Source: Pieris napi (taxonomy: Eukaryota > Arthropoda > Insecta > Lepidoptera > Pieridae). From it: a stretch of DNA of 64,000 bases. Position 1 is the first letter of the stretch. Each line of letters opens with the position of its first letter. The stretch covers positions 5,208,001 to 5,272,000 of the forward strand of contig NC_062245.1 in the NCBI RefSeq assembly GCF_905475465.1, in the 5' to 3' direction. The position numbers were made by a program, and so were the translations under genes. Below, in pieces: positions 22,188 through 34,509 of this stretch. The notes below the pieces were generated by a model that saw only the letters and a program-made list of their open reading frames with translations, had not been told where the DNA came from and searched no databases.

Positions 22188-22594
22188 ACTAGCCGTTTCG
22201 CGCCCGCTTTGCTGGACGAATTAAAATAAATTTTATGTTTCATTATTTTATTTTTTTTCATATTTTTATTAGTCTTCTTTTTAACTTCCCGCTAAGAAAA
22301 TTGAAATATTTCCAAAATCGAGTTTTTAACAAATGTTGACGTTTAGAGGTTCTAGGAAGCCTCCCCGAATGTTTCCGCGGTGAAGTCCGTATGGATAAAT
22401 TTTCATAAAAGTAAAACAGCAATAAAAAAATGAAGGAACGTTGGAATATTATATTTAATATTAATAAATAAATAGCCATAAACCATCTAGGAAAATTTTT
22501 GCATCGAATGGTGGTAGTTTCATGTCGATACGATCAGTGGTTTAGGCGTGATTGAGCCTCAAACGAAGACCATTTTCATTATATATATATATAG
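22188..22594 (+). mobile_element. Short retroposon ending in ATATATAT
   Basis: Opens ACTAGCCGTTTCGCGCCCGC and ends CATTATATATATATATAG, the layout shared with the elements at 28.7, 53.1 and 59.8 kb. Probably LINE-mobilised. An ORF antisense to it is not a gene. Confidence 0.5.
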
Positions 22595-23044
22595 CGATAT
22601 ATATGTTAAATAAACGTTTTATTCCAGACTATACTGCCATAACCGGCATAGCTAGCAAATTGTGTCGCGCGCCGAGCATAGCAATGAAGGAAATTCCGTC
22701 AATAAGTCTCCGTCCAGGAGTCAGACCATGATATATAGATGCTATGTATTATGTCACTTGGCATACAATATATTAGACCAAGTTGAGGTCAGATATCTTC
22801 TGTATATTTTCGTAGTGGATCTAAGTTATCGAGTACTATGTATTGGGGATGTTTCTGTTACAATTTTAATTACACTATTTATGAAAGATTTTTGATAAAT
22901 ATGGAAATTATTTATTTGAAATAGGTAACGGTATGTTTTGGGATAAATCATTATTATCTGAAATTCAATCATTTTAATTGAGAATATGACCCCATAGTAT
23001 ATTTAAAAAGTATTACTTACGTGTTCTAAAACACTAAATCGTAA

Positions 23045-23393
23045 TCTAATATATAAAATTCTCGTGTCGCGGTGTTTGTGGTTAAACTCCTCCTAAACGG
23101 CTCGACCGATTCTCATGAAATTTTGTGTGCATATTGGGTATGTCTGAGAATCGGACAACATCTATTTTTCATCTCCCTAAATGTTAGGGGTAGTCGGTGG
23201 ACTAAAAAAATATATTTATGGGTGCATAAATATATTTTTTTTATTTGTAGATATTTTTTTCTGTTTTTTTTTTATGATACAGCATTAAAAAATACATACA
23301 ACCCGTAATAACTTTCACCCCTCTACGATCAACCCCTATTTTTTTATTATAAATAATATACATAGCAAAACGACGTTTGCCGGATCAGCTAGT
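23045..23393 (+). mobile_element. Non-autonomous Helitron, 349 bp
   Basis: Starts TCTAATATATAAAATTCTCG after an A and ends GTTTGCCGGATCAGCTAGT. The interior has CTCCTCCTAAACGGCTCGAC and CACCCCTCTACGATCAACCC, shared with the copy at 48.5 kb. No Rep/helicase gene. Confidence 0.82.
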
Positions 23394-23611
23394 ATGTACA
23401 TATACATTGGTAAATCTATGCACGCTAAAAAATCCACGAAATATATAATTAAAGCCTGACAATTAAGCCGTTTACGAAAAAACTGTATAGTAGCTATATG
23501 GTTCTTACTTGAATAATTTAACAGCCTTGGTACCGTCGTTCATAGAGCTACGACTTTTTTCTTGTTAAAATATTTATAAACCTTCATTTAAAAATAATTT
23601 AAAACAACTAT

Positions 23612-23815
23612 TAATGTCCTAATCCTTGTATCTTTCTTCTTTATTATAGCTACCAGTATGTTTGTCGTTCTCCAGATTTATACATTTTGTGCTGTCATGT
23701 TTTGTTTTGCTTGGTTCTGTATCATATTTTTTATCAGTAAAACTTTTTGTGGATACATCCAATATGTTTATTTTATTGTATGTATCTGATTTATATCCCA
23801 AATAAATAAATAAAC
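23612..23815 (+). mobile_element. LINE 3' end, family D
   Basis: CAGTATGTTTGTCGTTCTCC, CATTTTGTGCTGTCATGTTT and a TAAATAAATAAA tail. Matches the minus-strand copy at 25.0-25.2 kb. Confidence 0.6.
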
Positions 23816-24439
23816 ACCGTTTTGTATCGTTTTATTTATTACTATATAGCCGAAAGTATTCTAGACTATATAGCCCAAAACTAATATAAGTAAGTACTGC
23901 TTCCGTGGAAAATATGGACTATAAATTTTGTTTAATAATGAATTTATTTAATTGTTAATAATAGACAAAATGATATATAGTATACCGTACCATTGAACTG
24001 CCCTTTAACATCAAATAATACCTCGTTTTCTTCCATAAAACGTATAATTATATTATTTTGACGTTAAACATAACATTAACATGATATTAATATCCTAAAA
24101 TTATGTTCAGCAGATGTTTGCCCTCAATTATTCTGGAATCGATCCAAATTGTTACAACTGAAGACAGGATAATTTTTAAGGACCCATTATTTAATTAAAT
24201 GTATTGCCAATGATTGTTACTTTATGAAGTAACTATATAAAATGAATTGAACAAAAACATTACAATTATAATTATATTTTTTCTTTGTAATCCTAGGGTT
24301 ACTAGAACTATACGTACTCGCTCATCTGCTACTTTTAATAATGCAGTGGCTATCTCGCTCTTACAACTGAAATACTAACATTGATGAAAATATTGAAAAA
24401 CAATCTTCCAACTTACCGTAACTTTGTTTATCATGCTCT

Positions 24440-24660
24440 CAATAAGGTTTAAGTTTCTATTTACTTTTAGTTATAGTTACTTTTTTTAGTTTTTATTTAT
24501 TTATTTTTTTTTATTTTGGGGGTTGCTTGTTTAATTTTTTCCCTTGCTAGCTTGCTTATGTTCTAATATAATTCATGTGTATGTGTGTAATATTTGTGAT
24601 GTATAATTTTATCCATACACGTTACTTTAGAACTTATAAATTAATAAATAAATAATAAAA
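24440..24660 (+). mobile_element. LINE 3' end, family E
   Basis: TCAATAAGGTTTAAGTTTCT, CCTTGCTAG, TTATGTTCTAATAT and ACTTATAAATTAATAAATAA, matching 55455-55600. Confidence 0.55.
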
Positions 24661-24769
24661 CACAGGTACAATACAATACAATCTTTATCTACCTACACTT
24701 TACATAATCCAATCATGCAATTAATATAGTTAAAATAAACTTTAGTATGTGCAATAATTTTGGTGTCTG

Positions 24770-25270
24770 GATAATGCGTGTTGTTCCCACGAGAATGTAA
24801 GTGCGTGCTCCTCTTTCACCATGCCTCCTGCTGATAGAAGACAAATCTTTGTTTTTAATTTATTTTATTATTATTAATTACTTAAGATTTCATATGGAAT
24901 ATGGTGCAATGGTTGCAGATCCTTACAAACATTGTGTTAAACAAAAAACTTGGCGATTAAAAAGTGTGGCGGAGAGTTTATTGCCGTATTTCTTTTTTAT
25001 TTATTTATTTATGTGGGAAACAAAACAGATACATCTCTCTCTATACAATAAAATAAAAGTTAAAAAATAAAACATCAATTAAACACATAGGATGTATCCA
25101 CAAAAAGTTTCACTAATAAAAATCAGAGCAAAACAAAACATTACAGCACAAAATGTATAAATCCGGACAACGACAAACATACCAGTAGCTATAAAGAAGA
25201 AAGAGTTTTGAGGTTCATAAGTGTACATTGTAGTGTACCTATATGAATAAATGATTTTGATTTGATTTGA
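24770..25270 (+). mobile_element. Family C LINE end interrupted by family D (nested)
   Basis: The family C text runs from GTGTCTGG...GTGCGTGCTCC to GGAGAGTTTATTGCC (about 25000) and resumes at TTGAGGTTCATAAGTGTACA (25203), ending with a TTTGATTTGATTTGA tail. Between about 25003 and 25200 is a minus-strand family D end with its TTTATTTATTTAT tail. Confidence 0.65.
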
Positions 25271-25770
25271 ATAAAATAAACCTAATATGTAGTAAAAAAC
25301 CTTTTTTTTTATTTTAATATATATCCGAAAGTACCTACATAAAAAATTACGCAAGCTTCAAATTAACAAAAAGGTCCCATTACTTTAAGGCGTTACAATG
25401 TAAAAATAAGTAGCTTCTAACCTGACGAATTTTAAAAGGTACGAAGGACCTACTCATTGTGAAAAGCCCATAACTTAGGGAGGAAGAGAGTAATTAAATT
25501 GAGAGAAGTTCCATCCAAAAAATAATATATATTTTATTCATTGTCAATTTTACCAAATCAAAACGAATATTTTCTTTAAATGTTAACTATAATATAACTG
25601 AATTCAAGCCGTCGTGGTTTTGAAGTTAGCAATTGTTTTTTAATTCAAGATAAATCTACGAAATCCTTGTGAACATTTAAAAACATTTATCGTGTAATTT
25701 ATGATAGTATGTATTTACTTTGTGTAGCATATCGTATATTTTCTTTATAGTAATTTATTCAAGTACGACA

Positions 25771-25899
25771 CGGCGTTCTGGGAGATGGAAGAAATCATGG
25801 TTTCGCAACGTTAGGGAGTGGATGGGTATTGTAACTGCAGAAGAGTTGGGCGTCTGGTACAGAGCACGCTTCAAGAGTCTAACAGCCAAACTCCATTAG
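25771..25899 (+). pseudogene. RTE-type LINE ORF C-terminal fragment
   Basis: The frame reads RRSGRWKKSWFRNVREWMGI and continues to a stop at 25897-25899. The pattern GRRxxSWxRNxREWxG is the C-terminal tail of lepidopteran LINE reverse-transcriptase proteins. 5'-truncated, no catalytic domain. Confidence 0.7.
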
Positions 25900-26514
25900 G
25901 AGAGGCAGTAAAAGAAAATTCAAGTAAGAAGGGATATTCTATAATTACATAAAAAAGTCTTAAGAACAACATTAGGCTGTTTACTCAGCCTCTAGTTAGT
26001 TATTAGTTCAAACTAATTTTTGAACTGAAACTTCTTAAGGCGCATGAGGGTAAATTTTTTACGGATTAAACGCAATAATAATACCTATTATTAGCGTCAC
26101 CAAGATGTGCAGCGTTTTTGTCGAAGAAAAGGGAGAGAGAGATTAAGACCGATTGAGAGAGAGTGAGAAGAACGAATTACCTTATAGAAATTCTATTTTT
26201 AAAATTAAAATTTCGTAAAGAGAATTTATGAAATATTTGTATAAATATGAACAAGACTTAAAAATTAGTTTGCTTCTTTGAAGTTTCACTTCTGACATGT
26301 GTACTTTGTACGAACGCACTTTTAAAAGAGATTATGTATAATATGTCAACTCAGTAATGCTTTCGTAAGTGTAGTGCATTCTAAATACTTGTATTTCCAT
26401 TGACGAATAGTGTATTAACAATAAAGATATCGACATATCTAAAACGGAGCATTTTTGCAGGAGACATGAGTATGCACCATTGTGCTGCTCTACGACTATG
26501 TAAATTTATAGGAG

Positions 26515-26699
26515 CAGCCTTGCGATTCTGTAACTCACTTTTCGAACTCGCACAGCGGTTTTCGCAAACAATAAACTACAAGCTCCCTTATCAGAATGCC
26601 AAATCGTAAAATGACTGTTTGACGACTGATTTGAGAACGTCCGCCGCTGCGAAAACCGCTGTGCGAGTTCGAAAAGTGAGTTACAGAATCGCAAGGCAG
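26515..26699. mobile_element. Fold-back MITE, family P copy 1
   Basis: A near-complete palindrome from CAGCCTTGCGATTCTGTAAC to its reverse complement; 185 bp. One arm is shortened compared with the 247-bp copies at 27.4 and 43.4 kb. Confidence 0.88.
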
Positions 26700-26934
26700 G
26701 ATGCTGAAAATTATTAATTATTAGGACAAAAGTGGTCCTTGAAGTTACTAATAGACCAAAAACTAACATGCCGCGGAAATGCATATAACTTTCGTAATAA
26801 CTGACGTGAGACTGATCTAAAATTGACGTGATTCATGTGCACTTTTTATTTTTCATGTGTCCTTTTAGTTTAGTTTTTTTTAGTTTTGTGTAAATAACTA
26901 TATTATGTATTATGTATTTTGCACTTCTTGCTTA

Positions 26935-27050
26935 TCTTATCTAATTTAATTTTTTTTCTACAGTGGTTGCTTGGAAGAGATTGCCCTTCTTTTCATTAAT
27001 TTTTTTAAATTTTATTATGTTATTGCGACGAAGTTTTCATAAATAAATAA
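26935..27050 (+). mobile_element. LINE 3' UTR fragment
   Basis: GGTTGCTTGGAAGAGATTGC followed by T-rich sequence and a final CATAAATAAATAAA is the 3' UTR of a LINE very common in Lepidoptera. No ORF. Confidence 0.55.
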
Positions 27051-27329
27051 ACCTCTAAACGTATAAAAAACAGTAAAATATAATGTGCAATAATTTCCAT
27101 TAGCCAGAACTGAGTTTACATACAAGAGTAACTTACTTCTGAGAATCAAGTGAAGTAATTTGCGATCTCTGTGAAGAGTTACTCTACAAAGGAAATTTCG
27201 TAGACGTTCCTCGGATTTTGAATGCGAAGCGCGTAGTCTTTTTGAATAAATGAAAACGTAAAACTTGATTAAATGCAATTCATCTGTTGGAGTTCATATC
27301 GGTTTGTAAAGCTACCCAATCTAAGTAAA

Positions 27330-27641
27330 GAGCTACTGTGACTCTCAACACTAAAGTCCAGCCCTGCGATTCTGTAACTCACTTCACGAACTCACACAGC
27401 GGTTTTCGCATCGGTGGTCTCTCTCAAATCAGTCGTGAAGCAGTCATTTTATGATTTGGCATTCTGATAAACAATAAAGTACAAGCTCCCACCTTTTCAG
27501 AATGCCAAATCATAAAATGACTGCTTCACGACTGATTTGAGAGAGACCGCCGATGCGAAAACCGCTGTGTGAGTGCGTGAAGTGAGTTACAGAATCGCAG
27601 GGCTGCTTTCGAATCCCCGCTGTGCACCAAAAGATGATTCT
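27330..27641 (+). mobile_element. SINE relic split by fold-back MITE
   Basis: GACTCTCAACACTAAAGTC on the left and TTCGAATCCCCGCTGTGCAC on the right are the two halves of the SINE family A head. The MITE sits at the box B. Confidence 0.6.
27359..27605. mobile_element. Fold-back MITE, family P copy 2
   Basis: 247 bp. Arms of about 109 bases (27359-27467; 27497-27605) are reverse complements with only about two mismatches, separated by about 29 bases. A transcript would fold into a single very long hairpin. Non-coding. Confidence 0.92.
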
Positions 27642-28182
27642 ATTTACGGAACAAATATTTGTATCGTAGCCTCAAATAATACCATCTAAATAAGAAAATA
27701 GCTTATAATAATTTCTGAGACAAAGCTACGTTATAATTTTCCTTAATAAAGGAATATATACCATAATTTTGCGTTATTCAAATTTATTATTCTCACAATT
27801 ACTATCATAAAAACTTATTGTATTCAACTTGGATACCGGAAATTTAATTAGAGAACCAACGAAACGGGAACGGAATAATAAGATAACTAAATTTTTGTCA
27901 CACCGTAACGAATGTCGTGACAAACAACCATATAGGACTTGTAAATCCGGTGTCGCGTGTCCCGGCTTAAACTGCTGAATACAACAAAAACTTATACCAT
28001 TATTTCGTAGCTAATGCTAAATTAATGTCTTGGGAATGGACGACAGTTACACCGTTTTAAGCTATACTTTTATAAGTTTTTCATGAATTGTGGGTACTAG
28101 AGTTGCTCGTTAACATCTACATCAATGTTTTAAAAGGTATAACTGAGTAATAAATATCGATTCGAAGTTTTGGTTCAACTAA

Positions 28183-28289
28183 ATTCAGAAATAGAGAATA
28201 CCTATTTTACCTATATTATTAAATTTTACCTATATTAAAAATTAACAATTCAGAAATAGAGAATACCTATTTTACCTATATTATTAAAT
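28183..28289. repeat. Exact 42-bp tandem duplication
   Basis: ATTCAGAAATAGAGAATACC at 28183 and 28248 begins a 42-base block repeated exactly with a 65-base period; the spacer is also similar in content. Confidence 0.9.
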
Positions 28290-28332
28290 GAACGTATCTT
28301 ATAATACTTTCAAAACTACAGCTAAAGTACTT

Positions 28333-28333
<1 letters not shown>

Positions 28334-28369
<36 letters not shown>

Positions 28370-28735
28370 CTTTATTTATGACAAAAGGGTTTGTGACAGA
28401 ATTCATATATCGCTAGTCCCCACGCTAGGGAGGGCCTGTGTTGTGGGTAACTAGAAAACAATTATTACGTGGTACTTTTTATTACGTTACGTAATAAAAA
28501 AAGGTACGTTTAAATTTGTGAAAAAAAAAGATGATAATAAAAAAATTATAATAATAATAGTAATAAATTTAGTGTTACAAATGAAATGAATGAGTGAGTG
28601 TGTGAATAGGTGTGTATGCGCATGTATTTGAGAGTGTAGCTGAAAGTTGTTATGATCGTGCACTGTGTCTGTGTTTATGAAACCTCAAAGTCATACCAAG
28701 ATATGTAGTAATGCCTCTTTAGTATGATATATTGT
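28334..28735 (-). mobile_element. LINE 3' end with (AAT)n tail
   Basis: On the minus strand, TTACCCACAACACAGGCC, CTAGCGTGGGGACTAGC and AAATAAAGTTTTTATTATT lead to a run of about 11 AAT units at 28334-28368. The left border is clear; the right (5') limit is a guess. Confidence 0.5.
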
Positions 28736-29333
28736 ACTAGTAGACTCGGCCAAGCGTTGCTGTGGCTAAGATTTTTGTTATATTACATAGTAGTAAACTA
28801 TTCAAGAGAAACGGCAGGCGAACACGAATCCACCATGCTTTTTTGGTGGTTATGCCATTAAATTGTAGCTTATGTGAAACGTTGGTATTTATTTTGATTA
28901 GGATCAATACCTAGGTACGAATAAAGAGCCTTTTCTAGCGGTGGTATTTTAATAAAAAAAAATTATTAAAAAGACGCTTATTGTGACGTAACTATAAAAG
29001 ATAGAGACATGCTGTCTAAAATTTTTTTATAGATAGTGATGTGTCCTGAAAAATTGTAATACATCATTTTGTTCTATCATTAATAGTTTTCGCAGCGCAC
29101 AGGATTGAAGGAAGTTTTTTATTAATTTTTTTAAACCTTGGGTTAGATTATTCAAGTTTTAGTAAGCATCCCTATTTTTTTTTGAAAATGAAACATAGTC
29201 TATGTCACTCGGGAATAGTGTAGCTTGCCAACGGTGAAAGATTTTTTGAAATCGGTCCAGTAGTTTCGGAGCCTATTCATTTCAAACAAACAAAAAATCA
29301 AATCTTTCCTCTTTATAATATTAAGTATAGATT
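28736..29333 (+). mobile_element. Short retroposon, CTAG start, TATAGAT end
   Basis: Starts ACTAGTAGACTCGGCCAAGC. The 3' part has GTCACTCGGGAATAGTGTAG, TTGAAATCGGTCCAGTAGTT and ends TATTAAGTATAGAT, a widespread lepidopteran LINE-mobilised repeat. Confidence 0.65.
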
Positions 29334-30394
29334 TACATTAGTATAACATAAATCTATTAAAGTAAAAGTGAATTTTGTACGGCTTTTAACGTGTATTATG
29401 TACAGTGAAAAGGGCTTCCACACATATTATTCACGAAAATAATCCGATCATATTTTGTGATAATATGAAAAAGATTTCTTTGTAGACTTAATGCTTTCTT
29501 AATATAAGAGGGGCTGGAGAAGAAAAATAAACGAAGACCTTATGAAAATATAATGTATCTCGATTGCCTTTACGCTTAAAATAATTTCGCTAGTGATCTT
29601 TAGTCCTACCTAACTTAATAAATTTATTTAATTAGTCTTTTATATCTTTATTATTAAATTAATTTCTCCTTTATTTATATATCTAATTTACTAATTGTAA
29701 TTTTAATGTCCTTCGGTAGAAATAACAACGAAATACTTCTTTAAGGTTAAAATGTTCTTACAAATTATACGTAAATCAGTTATAATTTAATGAATCCCTA
29801 CACTGATTAATTAAGCACATAATACCCTAATATTTCTTGCAAATATTCCATACACATTTGTCTATCCCATTGTGGAAGTGGGAAATTAATGAATGAATCA
29901 TTTCCGTAAATATTATATGTTTTGTATACGTCTGTATACTATTTTGTATAAGCCTTCTTGAAATGTTACATTTCTGTGTAAATGCCTTTCAGCAACGATT
30001 GTAGTGCGTGACTTAGAGTAAATGGGAATCACGCTATCGCCGCAAAACAGATTATTTGCTCTGCCATTCAACGGTTTAATACTATTGGTTAGTAATTTAC
30101 TCAGGGGCAAAAAATACACTGTAATTTTCTTCCTCAATGTAACCCTCGAAGGGAAACGTTCCAACAAAAATATAGCGAAGTAAATGTAACAATATATATC
30201 GTAAATAATTTGTAAAACCTTTTTTAATATCAATGCTCATATTAATACACTTATATTCATGACAACTACAAACGATGAGACGAATTCAAGTTGGTGCTAC
30301 GAAGAGCTGTAAGATTAATTTAAATGTTCTGAATAAAATAGGCAAGGGCCATAAAGTCCCTTATTTGGAATGGCCCAGTGGGAAAAATTAAATA
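29334..30394. other. No feature seen
   Basis: AT-rich; one minus-strand frame of 106 codons (29913-30233) has no recognisable motif. Confidence 0.45.
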
Positions 30395-30450
30395 GCGGGG
30401 AAATAGTAGCGAAGGTGAGAGACAAATGGAAGAATTTGGAGTAGGCTTTC
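30395..30450 (+). pseudogene. RTE-type LINE tail relic
   Basis: The frame reads VAKVRDKWKNLE, stop, AFT, which parallels VAQDKEKWKNMEEAFT at 36.5 kb. Too short for more. Confidence 0.45.
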
Positions 30451-31368
30451 ACTGCGTCGGAGTTTTTGTACTTATATTAATTAATATTATCCTTAAAGTA
30501 CTCGAATACAGGGTATTTTTATTTGTTGTATTAATAAATAAACACTATTGAGCATATGTAGTTCAAAATTCATTTTTGAATATGGAAAGCGGAGTCTCCT
30601 TTATAAGCACTGAGCTACAATAAAATGAACACTCTCAAAATCAAATATTCTGTGTCACGACGAGCTGATGGATGGATAAGGGATACATTGATTTAAATAT
30701 AAAAAAGAACAGTGAATAAAAAAAATATGGTTGACTCTTTTATTTCCTACTCGTGAATCAAACTGTTTTTGTTGTACCGTAGAAACTTGAATTAAGAAAT
30801 AAATGTAATAAATATTTTGGTGAGTTTTTCTGCAATCAAAAGTGAAGTGACAAATATAACAGACTTCTAATTCTAGGTTAAGCAGGAAATAATAGAGTTT
30901 ATATGAAATAAATAAGAGTATTTTTTATACTGAAATGAGGTACAAAATAGACGTTTTTATCTTCTTGGCTCGCATTTTTTTATAGGGGAGGCATCTGTGT
31001 ACTCGTTATTGCTTCTTTTGTGCATTTTAAATCTTGGACCTAACCTAACATTCCCAGGTTAAATTGCATATAGCCTTGTAGGCGAAAAATATTTCGAATA
31101 ATATTCGCAATGTTTATTCACAAATGTACCGTTACGAAAATAAACTTGAAATGGAATCAGCAAAAATACATTTTCATACGTAAATATGGCAATAACGCGA
31201 GTCATAAAGATGATTATTTGCGCAGAAATGAGAATAAACCGACACATAATATATGATACTAGGTACACAAATAGTGTTTTATAGCTTTATATAGTATGAT
31301 TAAGTACAAAGCATTTTTTTATTAAAAAAAATATTGGTTGTTTGTAAAGTAGGTTTACGATCGAGATG
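30451..31368. other. No feature seen
   Basis: AT-rich, no repeat family recognised. Confidence 0.45.
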
Positions 31369-31702
31369 TTTACGTGATAACGTCTTATTGGTGATATAAG
31401 TTTTTGGGAAGTAAGGAATTAATGAAGATAACAATTTTTTCAAATTTTAAATTACATCTATCGTTTTATTCACACTTTTGATGATAAATTTCGGGTGTAA
31501 AATGACAAGTTTACTTATTCGACTATGATATACATTTTTCTTCATACATTCACGGAATGACTGGCAGCGCTCGAGATGAGACGGGAGATCGGTCCGTCTC
31601 TCTCTCGTTATACCTGCGATCGCGCTCGTGAGGTTTTGGTGTGACACAAGTTTCTGAACATGTCACCCGACTAAAACGATTTTAAAGACGTTATCACGTC
31701 AA
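31369..31702. mobile_element. MITE with ACGTGATAACGTCTT ends
   Basis: TTTACGTGATAACGTCTTA at the left is matched by TAAAGACGTTATCACGTCAA at the right. The interior includes GTGTGACACAAGTTTCTGAA and GAGCGCTGCCAGT-like text. An antisense ORF of 66 codons inside is a shadow. Confidence 0.65.
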
Positions 31703-32512
31703 AAACTGTTTAGCTAAGCGGTGTAACTCAACTATTTAAATGAAAATATTACTTAAGGAATGATGAAGAAAATTTAATTTAAATAAAGGTTCTTAAATTA
31801 ATGTCTATTAGACGGCAGCCAACACTTTTGCCTTTAATAAATTATCTCAATCAAGCTTATAATTTATTACAACTATTAAAATATATAATTTGGGTTTGTG
31901 CCACAAAGAACGTAATATCATTAAGAAAAAACACGATTACCACGACGAAGGCTCTTAGCTGGATTGCGATGCTTTAATAAGTAAAGTAAGACAGAAGCGC
32001 TGCGAAGGCATATATTTCTATTAAATATAATTTTCTTTTTTTGTCAGGAAAAACCTTACGCTGATCTGAAGTTCTATCAACAAGTCACTCGTTTATTGAT
32101 TCAAACTACAGTACTATCGTGTAATATTTTCACTTATATAAACATCACCTAACGAGAGATGAAAAAACAAAGCATTTTCCAGCCGAATTCGCCCAAAGAG
32201 AAGTAAATCCAGCGCCTAAAATATGGAGTCACCTTGATACTTAAGCTACGAACATGGCATAGAGGAAAGCGATTATTAAATTTATATTTAACATTGCGTT
32301 AATTCGTTAATGGCCGACGACATACTGTAGTAATAAATTAACAAGTGACTCCACATTGTAATTAAAATTTAGGTAAATTAATCTAAGCTATTTTGTAGAC
32401 GCAAAACATACTGGCTACGAGTGTTTCAACGGAGCCATAGTTGTTGAATTATTGGCGACAAATGTCAAATAACACTCTCATTCATAAAAGTACGTATAAA
32501 ATTACAACATTA
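31703..32512. other. No feature seen
   Basis: AT-rich, between two MITEs. Confidence 0.45.
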
Positions 32513-32750
32513 AGGGTCTGTTTCACAATGTACGGATAAGTTCTACATAAGTTCCAAATTAGCTATTTATTACTTATTGGTAGGATAAACACTATTGTTG
32601 CGTTTCACGACTGTCAGTTAGCGCTATTCGTCACATAAAGTCCATAACAAGTTATGAGTCCGATGAAGTGTCAAATAGCACAATTTATCTTCCAAATAAT
32701 TTATGTGCAAGCTATTTGGTACTTTATCCATACATTGTGAAATAGATCCT
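32513..32750. mobile_element. MITE with GGGTCTGTTTCAC ends, intact copy
   Basis: 238 bp, ends GGGTCTGTTTCACAATGTAC and TACATTGTGAAATAGATCC, flanked by TTAA-like bases on both sides. A copy at 40.0 kb has the same body in reverse and carries a LINE insert. TA or TWA target, perhaps PIF/Harbinger. Confidence 0.75.
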
Positions 32751-33564
32751 TAATCTTGACCTCATTGAAACTTTTTTTGGAAAATAAAATACCATTACCA
32801 GAAATGAAAATAAATTGTGTTGCAGTAGACATTTACAGATTATTTAATGAGACATAAGTCATATTTCTGCTTTTTTCTGGCAGGGTTGAAAAAGTATGCT
32901 TAACTAAACTAACAAAATCGCTCTCCGCTCATCGCTACCTCGAACCCTTAGCTAACTAGAATGGACATGTATACACACGCCCTGTAGTCATTGACCTAGA
33001 AAGCGTTATTGCATAGCAAGCGAGGCTTTTAAATCTTTTGCAATTTTCGCATCACTATTTCTTGCTCAGCCATTCCGAGTTATGTATTATGAATCGTGTT
33101 ATATTAAACCGATATGCACCGACTTTTCACTTAAACATACATATTACTTAAGTTGTATAAATCTTATTGATGCAATTATGTAAGTTTCTTTTATCGCTTT
33201 CGGTGTTTAATTTTCAATTACTATATATAAGCCAAGCTGGCTTTCGACTTTCAATTTAAAGAATTTAGATTCGTAATAACATAGAAATACAAAGTGTAAA
33301 CACTAAATATCACTTGTGCCCGTTAATTATCATCGTGATCGGTGAGCAATTAATGTCAAGTTACAGCTTGACCTAGCTGACTGCCAAGCACTTCACTTAA
33401 TGGCCTAACCTTCAGTGCATTTTCTGAAAATTTGGACTTTTGAACTTGCGTTATATTTAGTATCTGATTGCTGAAAAGTTTTGTGTCTGCTCAGGTATCT
33501 TGCATGCAACTTTTCTATAGGTATTTCCATGCAAATCTTACTTTAATAAATACGTAGAATATCT
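32751..33564. other. No feature seen
   Basis: Somewhat less AT-rich than its neighbours around 32900-33060 and 33300-33420, but nothing recognisable. Confidence 0.4.
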
Positions 33565-33775
33565 AAGCAGTGTTGGCGTACGTACGCGGATGGAGTTTTA
33601 CTATCTATTGTGGGTATAGTGCAATTAATATTATTCCAACGATGAAGGCAAACATCGTGAGGATACCCAAAAATTGACATCTGTCAAGTACAGAACGCTA
33701 TAAAAAATAAATATGTTTAAGAAATGTTACAATCTGTGGCAAAATAGGGTTGTATCGCCACTGGATTATTTTAAT
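33565..33775 (+). mobile_element. Decayed SINE family A
   Basis: AGCAGTGTTGGCGTACG head, GGCAAACATCGTGAGGAT body and TTGTATCGCCACTGGATTAT end in SINE order. The head is badly mutated. Confidence 0.6.
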
Positions 33776-34165
33776 ATTACTCATCACTATGAAAAATAAA
33801 TTATAGTGAAGCTTGCATTGTGAAGATTTGCTTCGTACACGTTTATAGTGCACGATGATCGTTGAACATTTTATTACTGATAAACTTCTATTTATATCAA
33901 CGATAAAATTAAGTTTATTTCGCATACAATCTTTAAAGTATTTTCTTGCATTTTTCCTTCTCGACGTTATAACTTAAGTATATTAATGACGTGAAAGACT
34001 TAATTAATATAAGTTACACTCATTACTTAAGGGAGGCTCCGAGATTATCAAAGCTTTTATGTATATTTCGGCAAAATAATAAAAATGCTACGTGCACATC
34101 GTCCGAAAAATCTACGACACGAATACGTGTAACATAATAATGTTATGACTAAATAGTTACTTGTC

Positions 34166-34509
34166 TATATGTTAACGTAAAGTTGTAAATACCGTTAGAT
34201 TGTAATCTGTCTCGCGATATTATAAACTGTCGAAAGATTGTGAACCTCAGCGTACTGCTTACAATTTAACCGTCAAATTGTGAAAGGGACCGCACCTCGC
34301 GCGCTGATTGGTTGAACAGAATATGCCCCGCGCCACAATTTTTATTTGTTAATTCGTTTTGACGGTTTCACTTCGATAGATTACAATCTACCGAATAATA
34401 ATACGTTAAATTGTAAGCAGTTCGTAAAGGTTCACAATCTTTCGACAGTTTACAATCGCGCGAGATAGATTACAATCTAACGGTGTTTACAATTTTACGG
34501 TGACATATA
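34166..34509. mobile_element. MITE with ~100-bp inverted repeats
   Basis: The left arm contains GTTAGATTGTAATCTGTCTC and ACTGTCGAAAGATTGTGAAC; the right arm carries the reverse complements. Both ends start TATATGT. 344 bp, non-coding, with a repeated TTGTAA/TTACAA motif. Confidence 0.82.

Noticed and set aside
26515..27605. CRISPR-like array
   Set aside because: The repeats are inverted, spaced irregularly and in eukaryotic DNA; they are fold-back MITEs.
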